NCBI RefSeq assembly: GCF_001559775.1
Contig: NZ_LOHX01000141.1
Coordinates: 1 to 32,299 of the forward strand
Direction: 5' to 3'
DNA: 32,299 bases
Source: Streptobacillus felis
GTDB taxonomy: Bacteria > Fusobacteriota > Fusobacteriia > Fusobacteriales > Leptotrichiaceae
The position numbers and the translations under genes were made by a program. The notes below the pieces were generated by a model. It saw only the letters and a list, made by a program, of their open reading frames with translations. It had not been told where the DNA came from and did no database searches. Positions 24,913 through 32,299 of this stretch are shown here, in pieces (within the stretch, counting starts at the first letter, position 1; each line of letters begins with the position of its first letter).

Positions 24913-27333
24913 ATGTTAATTTCATTAAATTGGTTAAGAGAATATATAGATCTTGACAAAAATATAGATATAAAGGAATTAGAAAATGCCTTAACTATGA
25001 TAGGGCAAGAAGTAGAGAAAATAGAAAAGCAAGGAGAGCACTTAACTAAAGTATTAACTGCTAAGGTTTTAGAAAAAGTTCCTCATCCAAATTCTGATCA
25101 CATAAGTATATGCCAAGTTGACAATGGAACTGAGGTATTACAAGTATTATGTGGAGCACCTAATCATAAAGTTGGAGATATAGTTGCTATGGCTCAAATT
25201 GGTGCAGAACTTGAAGAAGGATTTGTAATTAAAAAAGCTAAAATCAGAGGAGAAGAATCAAATGGAATGCTTTGCTCTGAAACTGAAATGAAAATAGGAA
25301 AAGATCATGATGGAATAATGATATTACCACAAGATACTAAACTTGGTATTCCTATGAATGAATATTTAGGTTTAGATGACATAGTATTTGAATTAGAAAT
25401 AACACCTAATAGACCTGATTGTCTTTCTCATTTAGGTATAGCAAGAGAACTTGCTGCATATTACTCAAAAGTATTAAAAGTTCCTACAAATGAAGTAGTA
25501 GTAGAAGGAAAAGAAAATGTTGAAATATCTATAGAAGAAGGTTTATCTAATAGATATTTAGCTAGAGTAATTAAAGGTGTTAAAGTAGGAGAAAGTCCTA
25601 AATGGTTAAAAAATAGATTAGAAGCTGTAGGAATTAGAAGTATAAACAACATAGTGGATATTTCTAATTATGTAATGATGGAAACTAATCAACCTAACCA
25701 TATATTTGACTTTAACAAATTTAATTCAAATAAGGTTACTGTTTCAAGAGCTAAAAATGAAGAGGTTTTCGTAACTCTAGATGAAAAAGAAAGAATATTA
25801 GATAATGAAGATATAGTTATTACAAATGGTGAAAAAACTGTTGCACTTGCTGGTGTAATGGGTGGGACTGAAGTAGAAGTTGATGATAATACCACTGATA
25901 TTTTAATAGAAGTAGCCCATTTTGATAATATTATGGTTAGAAAAACTAATAGGAAATTTGCATTATCTACTGAATCTGCATATAGATTTGAAAGAGCAGT
26001 TAATACAGAAAATATGGAATATGTATTAGATAGAATTTCTAGTTTAGTTAAGGAATTAGCTGGAGGAACTATATGCAATATTAATGATAATTATCCTGTT
26101 AAACCTGAAACTAAAACTACTACACTTTCTATACCAAGACTATATAGATTTGTTGGTAAAGAGATAGAAAAAGATAAAATAATAGACATCTTTGAAAAAT
26201 TAGAAGTAAAAGTAGAAGATAAAGGAGAAGAACTATTATTAATTGCACCTTCTCATAGACAAGATTTAGTAAATCAATTTGACTATTTTGAAGAAGTAAT
26301 ACGTATGGTAGGATTTGATAGTATAGAAAATGTAATGCCAACTATTAAATTAAGTAAGGATAGATTGGAAGATACTACTAAATTTGTAACTGATATTAAG
26401 AAAATTACTTCTAATTTAGGATTAAGAGAAGTAATAAATTACAGCTTTATTCCTAAAAATGCATTAGAAAAAGTGTTGTTTGAAATATCTAGTGAAAATG
26501 TTATAGAAATAAAAAACCCTATAGTAGAAGAATTTAGTATTTTAAGACCAACACTTATGTACTCTCTAATAAAAAATGTTAGAGATAATGTAAATAGAGG
26601 AGCTGCTGACATAAGATTCTTTGAAGTAAGTAAAAGATTTACTAAAGAAAATGTACAAAAAGTTGATGAAAAGGCAGTAGAATTAGGTCAAATGCAAGTA
26701 TTTGAAAAAGAAACTCTAGCATTAGTACTTTCAGGAAGTAAAATTAAAAATATATGGAATGCAAAACCAGAAAATTATGACTTCTATGATATGAAAGGTG
26801 TTGTTGAAGCATTATTTGAAAAAATAGGATTTAATAAATACCAAATTAGAAGAAGCTCTAATAAGGCTTATCATCCAGGTAGAAGTGTAGATGTATTTGT
26901 TGGTAAGGAATTAGTTGCAACATATGGAGAGTTACATCCTGATGTATTAGAAAATATGGATGCAGAAAAATGTAACATACTTTATGCAGAAGTATATTTA
27001 GATCTAATTAAAAAATATATTTCAAATAATGTTAAGTATAAAGGACTAAGTAAATACCAATCAGTTCCAAGGGATATAGCTATAGTAGTTAATGAAAATG
27101 TATTAGTAGGAGAAATGCTTAAGACTATAGAAAAAGCAGATAAATTAATAGAAAAAGTTGAATTATTTGATATATATCAAGGACTTGGAATTGAAAAAGG
27201 ATATAAGTCTGTTGCTATAAGTATAGTAATGAGAGATGATAATAAAACTCTAGAAGAAAAAGATATAGTTGAAGTTATGAATAAAATAATAAATAAATTA
27301 ACTAAAGATTTTGGAGCTACATTAAGAGTATAA
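24913..27333 (+). CDS. pheT: Phenylalanyl-tRNA synthetase beta subunit
   Basis: This 806-residue subunit has the usual bacterial architecture: an N-terminal B1/EMAP-type tRNA-binding domain (about 40-150, HPNSDHISICQVDNG), the B3/B4 editing domain, the B5 domain, a catalytic-like core (NPIVEEFSILRPTLMYSLI) and a C-terminal ferredoxin-fold anticodon-binding domain (YQSVPRDIAIVVNE, about 713 to the end). The length is normal, with no visible deletion. It lies 11 bases after pheS. The stop overlaps the thiN start (TAATG). Confidence 0.98.
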   Translation: MLISLNWLREYIDLDKNIDIKELENALTMIGQEVEKIEKQGEHLTKVLTAKVLEKVPHPNSDHISICQVDNGTEVLQVLCGAPNHKVGDIVAMAQIGAELEEGFVIKKAKIRGEESNGMLCSETEMKIGKDHDGIMILPQDTKLGIPMNEYLGLDDIVFELEITPNRPDCLSHLGIARELAAYYSKVLKVPTNEVVVEGKENVEISIEEGLSNRYLARVIKGVKVGESPKWLKNRLEAVGIRSINNIVDISNYVMMETNQPNHIFDFNKFNSNKVTVSRAKNEEVFVTLDEKERILDNEDIVITNGEKTVALAGVMGGTEVEVDDNTTDILIEVAHFDNIMVRKTNRKFALSTESAYRFERAVNTENMEYVLDRISSLVKELAGGTICNINDNYPVKPETKTTTLSIPRLYRFVGKEIEKDKIIDIFEKLEVKVEDKGEELLLIAPSHRQDLVNQFDYFEEVIRMVGFDSIENVMPTIKLSKDRLEDTTKFVTDIKKITSNLGLREVINYSFIPKNALEKVLFEISSENVIEIKNPIVEEFSILRPTLMYSLIKNVRDNVNRGAADIRFFEVSKRFTKENVQKVDEKAVELGQMQVFEKETLALVLSGSKIKNIWNAKPENYDFYDMKGVVEALFEKIGFNKYQIRRSSNKAYHPGRSVDVFVGKELVATYGELHPDVLENMDAEKCNILYAEVYLDLIKKYISNNVKYKGLSKYQSVPRDIAIVVNENVLVGEMLKTIEKADKLIEKVELFDIYQGLGIEKGYKSVAISIVMRDDNKTLEEKDIVEVMNKIINKLTKDFGATLRV

Positions 27334-28001
27334 TGAAATATTGTGTATTTTTAAATGGAGAGTATCCAGAATTTACAAAGTATCATTTAGAGTTATTAAA
27401 AGATAGAATAATATATTGTGCAGATGGGGGAACTAACTTTGCTTATAAGCAGGGGATAGTTCCTCATACTATAGTAGGAGATTTAGATTCAATTAGTCCA
27501 GAAGTTCTTAGTTATTATAAAAATAAGGGTGTTAAAATACATGATTATTCAAGTGATAAAGATTATACTGATTTTGGTATAGCCTTATTACATATTTGTG
27601 GGTTTGATAAAGTTGGTATGAATGATAGATTTCAAAGAGAAGAAATAGATTTTTATCAAGAAAAAGATGTGTTAGTATTTGGCGCTACTGGCGGAAGAAT
27701 GGATATGTCTATAGGTAATGCTAAATTACTGGCTAAAAATAAAAATATGAAGTATATTAGTCATAAAAATGAATTAATGTATTATGTTGATAAGGAAGAT
27801 ATTATTAAAAATATGTCAGGTAAAAAATTTTCTTTGATACCTTTATCTGATTTAAAAGAATTAACTCTTGAAGGATTTGTATATAATCTTAAGGATAAAG
27901 ATATATCAAGAGATATGTCTCTTGTTAGTAATATTATTAAAGAAGATGTTGCAACAGTAAATGCAAAAAGTGGAGATATGTTAATAATTATAAAGATATA
28001 A
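27333..28001 (+). CDS. thiN: Thiamine pyrophosphokinase (ThiN/TPK)
   Basis: This 222-residue enzyme transfers pyrophosphate from ATP to thiamine. The N-terminal domain has CADGGTNFAY, GDLDSI and SSDKDYTDFG, the nucleotide-binding core. GATGGRMDMSIGN starts the second half, and a beta-sandwich thiamine-binding domain follows. The length fits bacterial TPK. It overlaps pheT by one base and is the last gene of the operon. An insertion of about 12 residues (MNDRFQREEIDFYQ) lies before the VLVFGATGG strand. Confidence 0.9.
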   Translation: MKYCVFLNGEYPEFTKYHLELLKDRIIYCADGGTNFAYKQGIVPHTIVGDLDSISPEVLSYYKNKGVKIHDYSSDKDYTDFGIALLHICGFDKVGMNDRFQREEIDFYQEKDVLVFGATGGRMDMSIGNAKLLAKNKNMKYISHKNELMYYVDKEDIIKNMSGKKFSLIPLSDLKELTLEGFVYNLKDKDISRDMSLVSNIIKEDVATVNAKSGDMLIIIKI

Positions 28002-28061
28002 GAAGAAACATTTGAAAATTTGGATTCTTTGTAATTAATGGGTGGATGAGAAAAAATAGAA

Positions 28062-28091
28062 TTGTGTAAAATAATTTTTTAGTGATATAAA
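28062..28091 (+). promoter_or_regulatory. Possible promoter in the thiN-lipoprotein gap
   Basis: TTGTGT (28062-28067), 18 bases and TATAAA (28086-28091) with a TG extension (GTGATATAAA) lie about 65 bases before a strong terminator. No open frame lies between them. Confidence 0.3.
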
Positions 28092-28123
28092 ATGCCCTTT
28101 CAAAAAATGTTTTAACAATAAAA

Positions 28124-28159
28124 GGAGAATCCTAATTTTTTAGTATTCTCCATTTTTTT
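28124..28159. terminator. Terminator closing the gyrB-thiN operon and the opposing envelope operon
   Basis: GGAGAAT (28124-28130) / ATTCTCC (28145-28151) is extended by an inner CTAA/TTAG stem and followed by seven Ts (28153-28159). TTTTATTG follows in the reverse direction. The 159-base gap 28002-28160 holds no other gene, only a possible small-RNA promoter. Confidence 0.85.
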
Positions 28160-28160
28160 G

Positions 28161-28652
28161 TTATCTAAAGTTAATAATTATACTATTTTCAACTAGGTAT
28201 GCACTTTTAACATCTTTAGGATATCTATAGCTGTATATTTCAGTATTGTCTAAAGTTGCATACACAACAGCATTAGTAATTTGTTTTATTACTTCATCTT
28301 GTATATTACCTTTTACTTCTTTAACTCTTACATTTTTAGTATAAATTTTACCATCTTGAACTCTAATATCACTTTCTAAATGAACTATTGCAGTTTGTGA
28401 TGTTTTACCAAATAAAGCACCAACTACAGAACTAGTTTCAGCTGAAAGAATAATGTTTAATCTATAGTCTTTTACATATACATCTCTGATAGTAATTTCA
28501 CCTTTTGCAAGGAATAAGTCTATTCTATTATCCACCTTCTGTGCTAAGTTTGCACGAATTTCACTGTTTGGAACACGGTAATCAGTAACATTTAACATAG
28601 TACATGAAAACATCGTGAAACCAAATAAAATTGCCATTAAAAATTTTTTCAT
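28161..28652 (-). CDS. Lipoprotein, perhaps DUF1439/YceB-like
   Basis: This 163-residue protein has a lipoprotein signal peptide (MKKFLMAILFGFTMFSC, Cys17). The mature part begins with a conserved-looking helix (VPNSEIRANLAQKVDNRI), then beta strands (AKGEITIRDVYVKDYRLNI) and a late helix (QDEVIKQITNAVVYATL). The layout recalls the lipid-cradle YceB/DUF1439 group, but this is weak. It is the last gene of a minus-strand operon, 20 bases after the barrel gene, behind AAAGGAG. Envelope location is secure; function is not. Confidence 0.65.
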   Translation of the reverse strand: MKKFLMAILFGFTMFSCTMLNVTDYRVPNSEIRANLAQKVDNRIDLFLAKGEITIRDVYVKDYRLNIILSAETSSVVGALFGKTSQTAIVHLESDIRVQDGKIYTKNVRVKEVKGNIQDEVIKQITNAVVYATLDNTEIYSYRYPKDVKSAYLVENSIIINFR

Positions 28653-28672
28653 ATTATATCACTCCTTTTTTA

Positions 28673-29278
28673 TTAAAAACTAAATTTTGATCCTATACCT
28701 AGAGTAAAATATTGAGGATAACCTGCACTTATTTCACTAGTGAATCTATTTTTGTAAGTAAATCCGAATTTTGCTTTTACAGAAAATTTATTTATAGATT
28801 TATCATTTACAATATAATGATAAGAACCTAAAGAAGCACCAGTATATAATTTGTAGTCATCTTTAATTTTTCCACTTACTTCAGTTAAAATAAATGGTGA
28901 AATGAAAGGATGTATATTTTTAACTGATTTAATATATGTATTTTTCTCTAGCTCTAATTTTTCTTTTTCTTCACCATTTGAAGATGATATTTTTTCTTCA
29001 TAATCTTTTACTTTATCTTCAAATTTTTTTTCTTCTTCATTACTTAATATTTTTTTACTTATACCACCTAGTAATCCAGTACCTAGATTTACATTTATAG
29101 GATATTTTTTTATTCTTATTACTTTAGATAATGAAAGTTCAATACCTCCATCTAAAGAAGTATTGTTCATTTCTGTACTTTGAAATCCACTTATACTTCC
29201 TTGGCCTAGTACTTTAACTTCTGTCTCTGATAGGCTAAAAATAGATGTAAAAATGAATAAAATTAAAAACTTTTTCAT
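28673..29278 (-). CDS. Small outer-membrane beta-barrel protein
   Basis: This 201-residue protein has the signal peptide MKKFLILFIFTSIFSLSETE, alternating beta strands (GGIELSLSKVIRIKK, VNLGTGLLGG, KFSVKAKFGFTYKNRF) and a C-terminal FSF ending typical of BAM substrates. An acidic and basic helical insert at about 80-113 (EEEKKFEDKVKDYEEK) forms a predicted coiled coil in one loop. Eight strands are plausible. It lies 14 bases after the upstream lipoprotein gene. The family is not recognised. Confidence 0.65.
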   Translation of the reverse strand: MKKFLILFIFTSIFSLSETEVKVLGQGSISGFQSTEMNNTSLDGGIELSLSKVIRIKKYPINVNLGTGLLGGISKKILSNEEEKKFEDKVKDYEEKISSSNGEEKEKLELEKNTYIKSVKNIHPFISPFILTEVSGKIKDDYKLYTGASLGSYHYIVNDKSINKFSVKAKFGFTYKNRFTSEISAGYPQYFTLGIGSKFSF

Positions 29279-29292
29279 AATATCAACAACCT

Positions 29293-29682
29293 TTATTTAA
29301 ATTCTAAACTATTAACTTTTTCACCATCAACATTTACAAGATCATACATAGCTCCAGTTGATTTATCAATTAAATGTCCTCCTGGAACAAAAATATTTCC
29401 AACTATATATGCTAATACATTTGTTTTAGGTAATATTGCTACAGTTTTATCTCCTGATGTTATAAAATATTTTGCACCTACACCTGATTGGTTATCTATT
29501 CTTTTTAAGTTTACAAATAAAGTTCCTTTACCCTTTTTTAATACATTACCTTTTTCATCTTTAACTATAATTTCTTTTCCTGAATTAGATCTAATATCTA
29601 ATGGTTGATGTAAACCATTAACTATACTTGAACAACTAGTTAAAGCAAAAATTGTAGAAATTAATATTAGTGATTTTTTCAT
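29293..29682 (-). CDS. Small PEGA-like lipoprotein
   Basis: This 129-residue protein has a clear lipobox (ALTSC, Cys17). The mature part reads SSIVNGLHQPLDIRSNSGKE, then IIVKDEKGNVLKKGKG, the short beta layout of PEGA-like proteins, and ends with GGHLIDKSTGAMYDL. The IDxxTGAMYxL segment recurs in small envelope lipoproteins of many Gram-negatives. The start overlaps the stop of the metal-binding protein (ATGA), so the two are translationally coupled. Confidence 0.65.
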   Translation of the reverse strand: MKKSLILISTIFALTSCSSIVNGLHQPLDIRSNSGKEIIVKDEKGNVLKKGKGTLFVNLKRIDNQSGVGAKYFITSGDKTVAILPKTNVLAYIVGNIFVPGGHLIDKSTGAMYDLVNVDGEKVNSLEFK

Positions 29683-30572
29683 TTTTTATTTACCTTTCTA
29701 AGTGCTGAAATAATTCTGTCAAAATTCTTTTCTAAGTCTTTTTCAAAAGTATCTTTTGCATACTTACCATTAGTCATGTGCAGCAATTGTTCAACTACTA
29801 CTCCAGTTTCTTTTTGAATTGCCTTTGTGTAAGGAGAACTTGCACCATCAGATTCAAAAAGTATATCAATTTTATATTTCTTTATTAAATCTATAGCTAT
29901 TTTTAAATCATTTGCACTAGGTTTATTATGATTTTTAGGTTCTATAACTACTCCAACCTTTATTCCTAATTCACCAAGTATATAGTCATAACCACCGTGA
30001 GTTGTTGCTACAGTAAGATTTTTACCTTTTCTTAATTCAGCTATTTCTTTTATTTTTTTTGATTTAATATTAGATAATTTTTTACTATAATCTCTTGCAT
30101 TTTTTAAAAAATAACTTCCATTTGCACTATCTAGTTTAGCTAATTCTTTTGCTATAGTATTTATTTGTTGAATTGAAGCTTGTGTAGATATAAATGTATG
30201 AGTATTAACTGATTTATTGCTTCCACGTTCACCTGAAACAGGAAGAAGTGAAACATTTTTATTTGAATTAATAATTACTATTTTCTTATTATTAGATGCC
30301 TTAACAAGATTATACATATAATCATCTATGCCTGTACCATTAATAATTATTACATCTAAATTAGCAATTTTTTTTACTTCATCTGGTGATGGTTGATATG
30401 CATGTACATCTACATCTGCAGGTAAAATTTGTATAACTTCTGCCCTTTCACCTACAATATTTGAAGTAAATGAATAATAAGGTAGCATACTTACTCCTAT
30501 TTTAAGCTTTGCTAAAGACACATTACTTATTAATAATAGTAACATAATTAATTTAAAAACTATTTTCTTCAT
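29679..30572 (-). CDS. znuA: Metal ABC transporter substrate-binding protein (ZnuA/TroA type)
   Basis: This 297-residue periplasmic protein of the cluster A-I family binds Zn or Mn. The signal peptide ends near Ala21 (NVSLA). Expected ligands are His57 (DVHAYQPSP), His125 (VNTHTFIS), His192 (THGGYDY) and an acid in FESDGASSP (Glu240/Asp242). The His-rich loop typical of ZnuA is absent, so the metal is uncertain. No permease or ATPase gene is adjacent. Instead it heads an operon of lipoprotein, barrel and lipoprotein genes. A strong extended -10 promoter precedes it. Confidence 0.88.
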   Translation of the reverse strand: MKKIVFKLIMLLLLISNVSLAKLKIGVSMLPYYSFTSNIVGERAEVIQILPADVDVHAYQPSPDEVKKIANLDVIIINGTGIDDYMYNLVKASNNKKIVIINSNKNVSLLPVSGERGSNKSVNTHTFISTQASIQQINTIAKELAKLDSANGSYFLKNARDYSKKLSNIKSKKIKEIAELRKGKNLTVATTHGGYDYILGELGIKVGVVIEPKNHNKPSANDLKIAIDLIKKYKIDILFESDGASSPYTKAIQKETGVVVEQLLHMTNGKYAKDTFEKDLEKNFDRIISALRKVNKK

Positions 30573-30593
30573 TATACCTCCGTTCTATGTTAA

Positions 30594-30622
30594 ATTATAT
30601 CATTATTCAATACATATTTCAA
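30594..30622 (-). promoter_or_regulatory. Promoter of the znuA envelope operon
   Basis: On the minus strand, TTGAAA (30622-30617), exactly 17 bases and TATAAT (30599-30594), with the TG extension (TGATATAAT), make a near-ideal promoter. No Zur- or MntR-like palindrome is obvious. Confidence 0.75.
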
Positions 30623-30699
30623 TAAGGTAATAATTTTAGACTATGTAAAATTTTTTTCAAACAAGTTAAAGAAATTGAAATTATTTTTTCATAATTACC

Positions 30700-30728
30700 T
30701 TGCTTTTTTTTTTGAATAGAGGTAAAAT
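30700..30728 (+). promoter_or_regulatory. Probable promoter of nagA
   Basis: TTGCTT (30700-30705), 17 bases and TAAAAT (30723-30728) lie 30 bases before the nagA ATG. The match is moderate. Confidence 0.45.
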
Positions 30729-30757
30729 AAATATAGAACAAAAATAGGAGGCACTAT

Positions 30758-31909
30758 ATGATAATCAAAAATGCAAAAATATTTGATGGGGATAAATTTA
30801 TTCCTGAAAATGTTGTAATATTAAATGGAGATAAAATTGAAAAAATTACAACTGTATCTGAACTTACTGAAGATTTAATGTCTAAACATGAAGTAGTGGA
30901 TATAGATGGTAAAGTACTATCACCTGGTTTCATCGATTTACAATTAAATGGTTGTGGTGGAGTATTATTTAATGATGAAATTACAGTTGAAACTTTAAAA
31001 ATAATGAACGAAACAAATAAAAAATATGGTTGTACTTCATTTTTACCTACATTAATTACATCACCTGATGAAAAGATTCTTAAAGCTTTAAAATTAATCG
31101 ATGAAATTAAAGATACAAAAGAAGAAATAGGTGTATTAGGATTACATATTGAAGGGCCATATATTAGTGTAGAAAAAAAAGGTGTACATAGACCAGACTA
31201 TATTAGAGTATTAAGTGATGAAATGATAGAAGAAATATCTAAAAGAGGTTATGAAGGTGTTAAAATAATTACTATAGCACCAGAAAATGCACTAGTTAAG
31301 CATTTAAAATCTTTAAAAGATAGTAAGATTAATATAGCTTTAGGACACACTAATGCAACATATGCACAAATAGAAGAAAAAGCTGAATATTTTACTCATG
31401 CTACACATTTTTTTAATGCAATGCGTCCTTTTGATTCAAGAGAGCCTGGGGTAATAGGTTATTTATTAGATAAGAAAAACATACAATGTGGAATAATTGT
31501 TGATGGATTACATGCAAGCTTTCCATCAGTAAGGGTGGTTAAGGAAGTAATGAAATCAAACATGTATGTTGTAACAGATGCTGTTGCTCCTATGGGAACT
31601 GATATGCCAGAATTTATTTTTGAAGGCCACTTAGTTCGTCATGAAAATGGTAAATGTTGGGATCCTAAGACAGGATCACTTGGTGGGGCAGCAATAGATA
31701 TGATGTCAAGTGTTAAAAACCTAATTAAAGAAGTAAAAATAAGTGAAGAAGAAGCATTACGTATGGCAACATCTTATCCGGCTAAAGCTGTTCAAGTTGA
31801 AGATAGATATGGATATATTAAAGAAGGATATATTGCAGATTTAACTTACTATAATGAAAACTATATAGTAGAAGGAACTATTGCAAAAGGTAAATTACAA
31901 AGATATTAA
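30758..31909 (+). CDS. nagA: N-acetylglucosamine-6-phosphate deacetylase
   Basis: This 383-residue amidohydrolase removes acetate from GlcNAc-6-P, feeding GlcN-6-P to glycolysis or cell-wall recycling. SPGFIDLQLNGCGGVLFND near the N terminus, the metal ligand Glu in GLHIEGPYIS, ALGHTNATY, THATHFFNAMRPFDSREPG and the catalytic Asp in VTDAVAPMG are all present. The length is usual. AGGAGG lies upstream of the ATG. No nagB, nagE or sialic-acid genes are in the window, so the pathway's other members lie elsewhere. It is a single gene with its own promoter and terminator. Confidence 0.95.
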   Translation: MIIKNAKIFDGDKFIPENVVILNGDKIEKITTVSELTEDLMSKHEVVDIDGKVLSPGFIDLQLNGCGGVLFNDEITVETLKIMNETNKKYGCTSFLPTLITSPDEKILKALKLIDEIKDTKEEIGVLGLHIEGPYISVEKKGVHRPDYIRVLSDEMIEEISKRGYEGVKIITIAPENALVKHLKSLKDSKINIALGHTNATYAQIEEKAEYFTHATHFFNAMRPFDSREPGVIGYLLDKKNIQCGIIVDGLHASFPSVRVVKEVMKSNMYVVTDAVAPMGTDMPEFIFEGHLVRHENGKCWDPKTGSLGGAAIDMMSSVKNLIKEVKISEEEALRMATSYPAKAVQVEDRYGYIKEGYIADLTYYNENYIVEGTIAKGKLQRY

Positions 31910-31937
31910 GGGGCTTAAGCTCCTTTTTATTTTTCTA
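31908..31937 (+). terminator. Terminator after nagA
   Basis: AAGGGGC (31908-31914) / GCTCCTT (31919-31925), with one G-U pair and a TTAA loop, is followed by a long T-rich run. The stem begins inside the nagA stop codon. Confidence 0.8.
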
Positions 31938-31955
31938 TAGGAAATTATAACTCTA

Positions 31956-32026
31956 ATAAAGTGTGTATATTTTTATTAATTCAAATAATTGAATAATTAT
32001 AATGATATAAAAAGAATGCACTTTAT
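31956..32026. repeat. Short inverted repeat between nagA and the transposase
   Basis: ATAAAGTG (31956-31963) and CACTTTAT (32019-32026) are inverted copies 55 bases apart, with a smaller palindrome (ATTCAA/TTGAAT) between. CAAG at 32032-32035 lies on the transposase side. It may be the terminus of the mobile element or chance in AT-rich DNA. Confidence 0.35.
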
Positions 32027-32049
32027 ATATTCAAGTAGCACAAAATTAC

Positions 32050-32299
32050 CTATTTGAATAATAGGCCATTAGGGTTATAGAATTTATGAATAGGTCGGCC
32101 AAAAGCACTACTTACAAGAAGTTCATAAGCTTCAAGATAAATATTACAATTAGGACACATAAAAGGATCAAATTCCCAAATAGCTTTAAAGTTCTTTCTA
32201 AAAAGTGAAGGAACTTTTTTAAGTTCAATTTTAAATAAAGCAAGAGCTGATTTTAACTTATCAGATTTTCTTCTAGCATAGAAACCAAATCTATTAATC
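32050..32299 (-). mobile_element. IS91-family (Y2) transposase, C-terminal fragment
   Basis: Reading the minus strand from the window end to a TAG at 32052-32050 gives 82 residues: INRFGFYARRKSDKLKSALA near the edge, then WEFDPFMCPNCNIYLEAYEL and FGRPIHKFYNP. The order FGFYARR, DPxxCPxC and a short tail is that of the C terminus of Y2/IS91 transposases, which move by rolling circle using a two-tyrosine nuclease. The cysteine pair CPNC resembles the metal-ribbon end of such proteins. The gene starts beyond the window, so whether it is intact is unknown. Confidence 0.6.

Noticed and set aside
28654-28664. TGATATAAT just before the 28652 lipoprotein start as a promoter
   Set aside because: It overlaps the ribosome binding site and would give a leaderless transcript. 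The tight operon context explains expression.
30624-30701. Inverted repeat AAGGTAAT / ATTACCTT between znuA and nagA as a metal-regulator site
   Set aside because: Arms of 8 bases are 62 bases apart in AT-rich DNA, do not resemble known Zur or MntR boxes, and could be chance.
32003-32011. TGATATAAA as a plus-strand promoter toward the transposase
   Set aside because: There is no -35 and no plus-strand gene downstream. The motif is common by chance in this composition.
1-32299. CRISPR array, tRNA or rRNA genes
   Set aside because: No regularly spaced direct repeats, no cloverleaf with a T-loop signature and no rRNA-like high-GC conserved stretch were found on either strand.

Overview
This 32.3 kb window is very AT-rich bacterial chromosome. 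It carries envelope proteins of a diderm organism (beta-barrel outer-membrane proteins, a YadA-type trimeric autotransporter, lipoproteins) next to housekeeping genes with Firmicute-like relatives (YlmH, RqcP/YabO, ThiN). That mix fits Fusobacteriota, and most probably a Leptotrichiaceae member (Sneathia/Streptobacillus-like). The taxonomic call is inference from gene style and composition, not from a marker search.

Region 1 (1-9.3 kb): the end of an outer-membrane-type protein and its terminator are followed by a ribosomal-protein operon with its own extended -10 promoter and a structured leader of about 115 nt. Gene order is rplB-rpsS-rplV-rpsC-rplP-rpmC-rpsQ-rplN-rplX-rplE-rpsN-rpsH-rplF-rplR-rpsE-rpmD-rplO-secY. 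The block lacks the usual preceding rpsJ-rplC-rplD-rplW and the usual following adk/map/infA/rpmJ/rpsM/rpsK/rpsD/rpoA/rplQ. A terminator folded from the last secY codons closes it.

Region 2 (9.3-16.6 kb): envelope and small housekeeping genes, each with recognisable promoters and shared hairpins between convergent genes: a strongly promoted outer-membrane barrel; ylmH (minus); a trimeric autotransporter adhesin with two cre-like repeats upstream; a cytosolic M13 metallopeptidase (minus); a KE-rich lipoprotein overlapping rqcP; and an unknown single-pass membrane protein (minus).

Region 3 (16.6-28.2 kb): an eight-gene, nearly gapless plus-strand operon: gyrB, gyrA, a tandem Usp-like protein, a YfcE-type metallophosphoesterase, an unknown five-TM protein, pheS, pheT and thiN. 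It joins DNA topology, Phe-tRNA charging and thiamine pyrophosphate synthesis with two uncharacterised genes. GyrA carries Asn at the position equivalent to E. coli Asp87.

Region 4 (28.2-32.3 kb): a minus-strand envelope operon (ZnuA/TroA-type metal-binding protein, lipoprotein, beta-barrel, lipoprotein) without an adjacent ABC permease or ATPase; nagA on the plus strand; and, at the window edge, the 3' end of an IS91/Y2-type transposase.

No rRNA, tRNA or CRISPR array was seen. No stretch over 300 bases lacks a gene. The most interesting unexplained items are the rplB leader RNA, the isolated ribosomal block, the adhesin's C-terminal periplasmic coiled coil and cre-like operators, the gyrase-pheST operon with its unknown membrane protein, and the metal-binding/lipoprotein/barrel operon.
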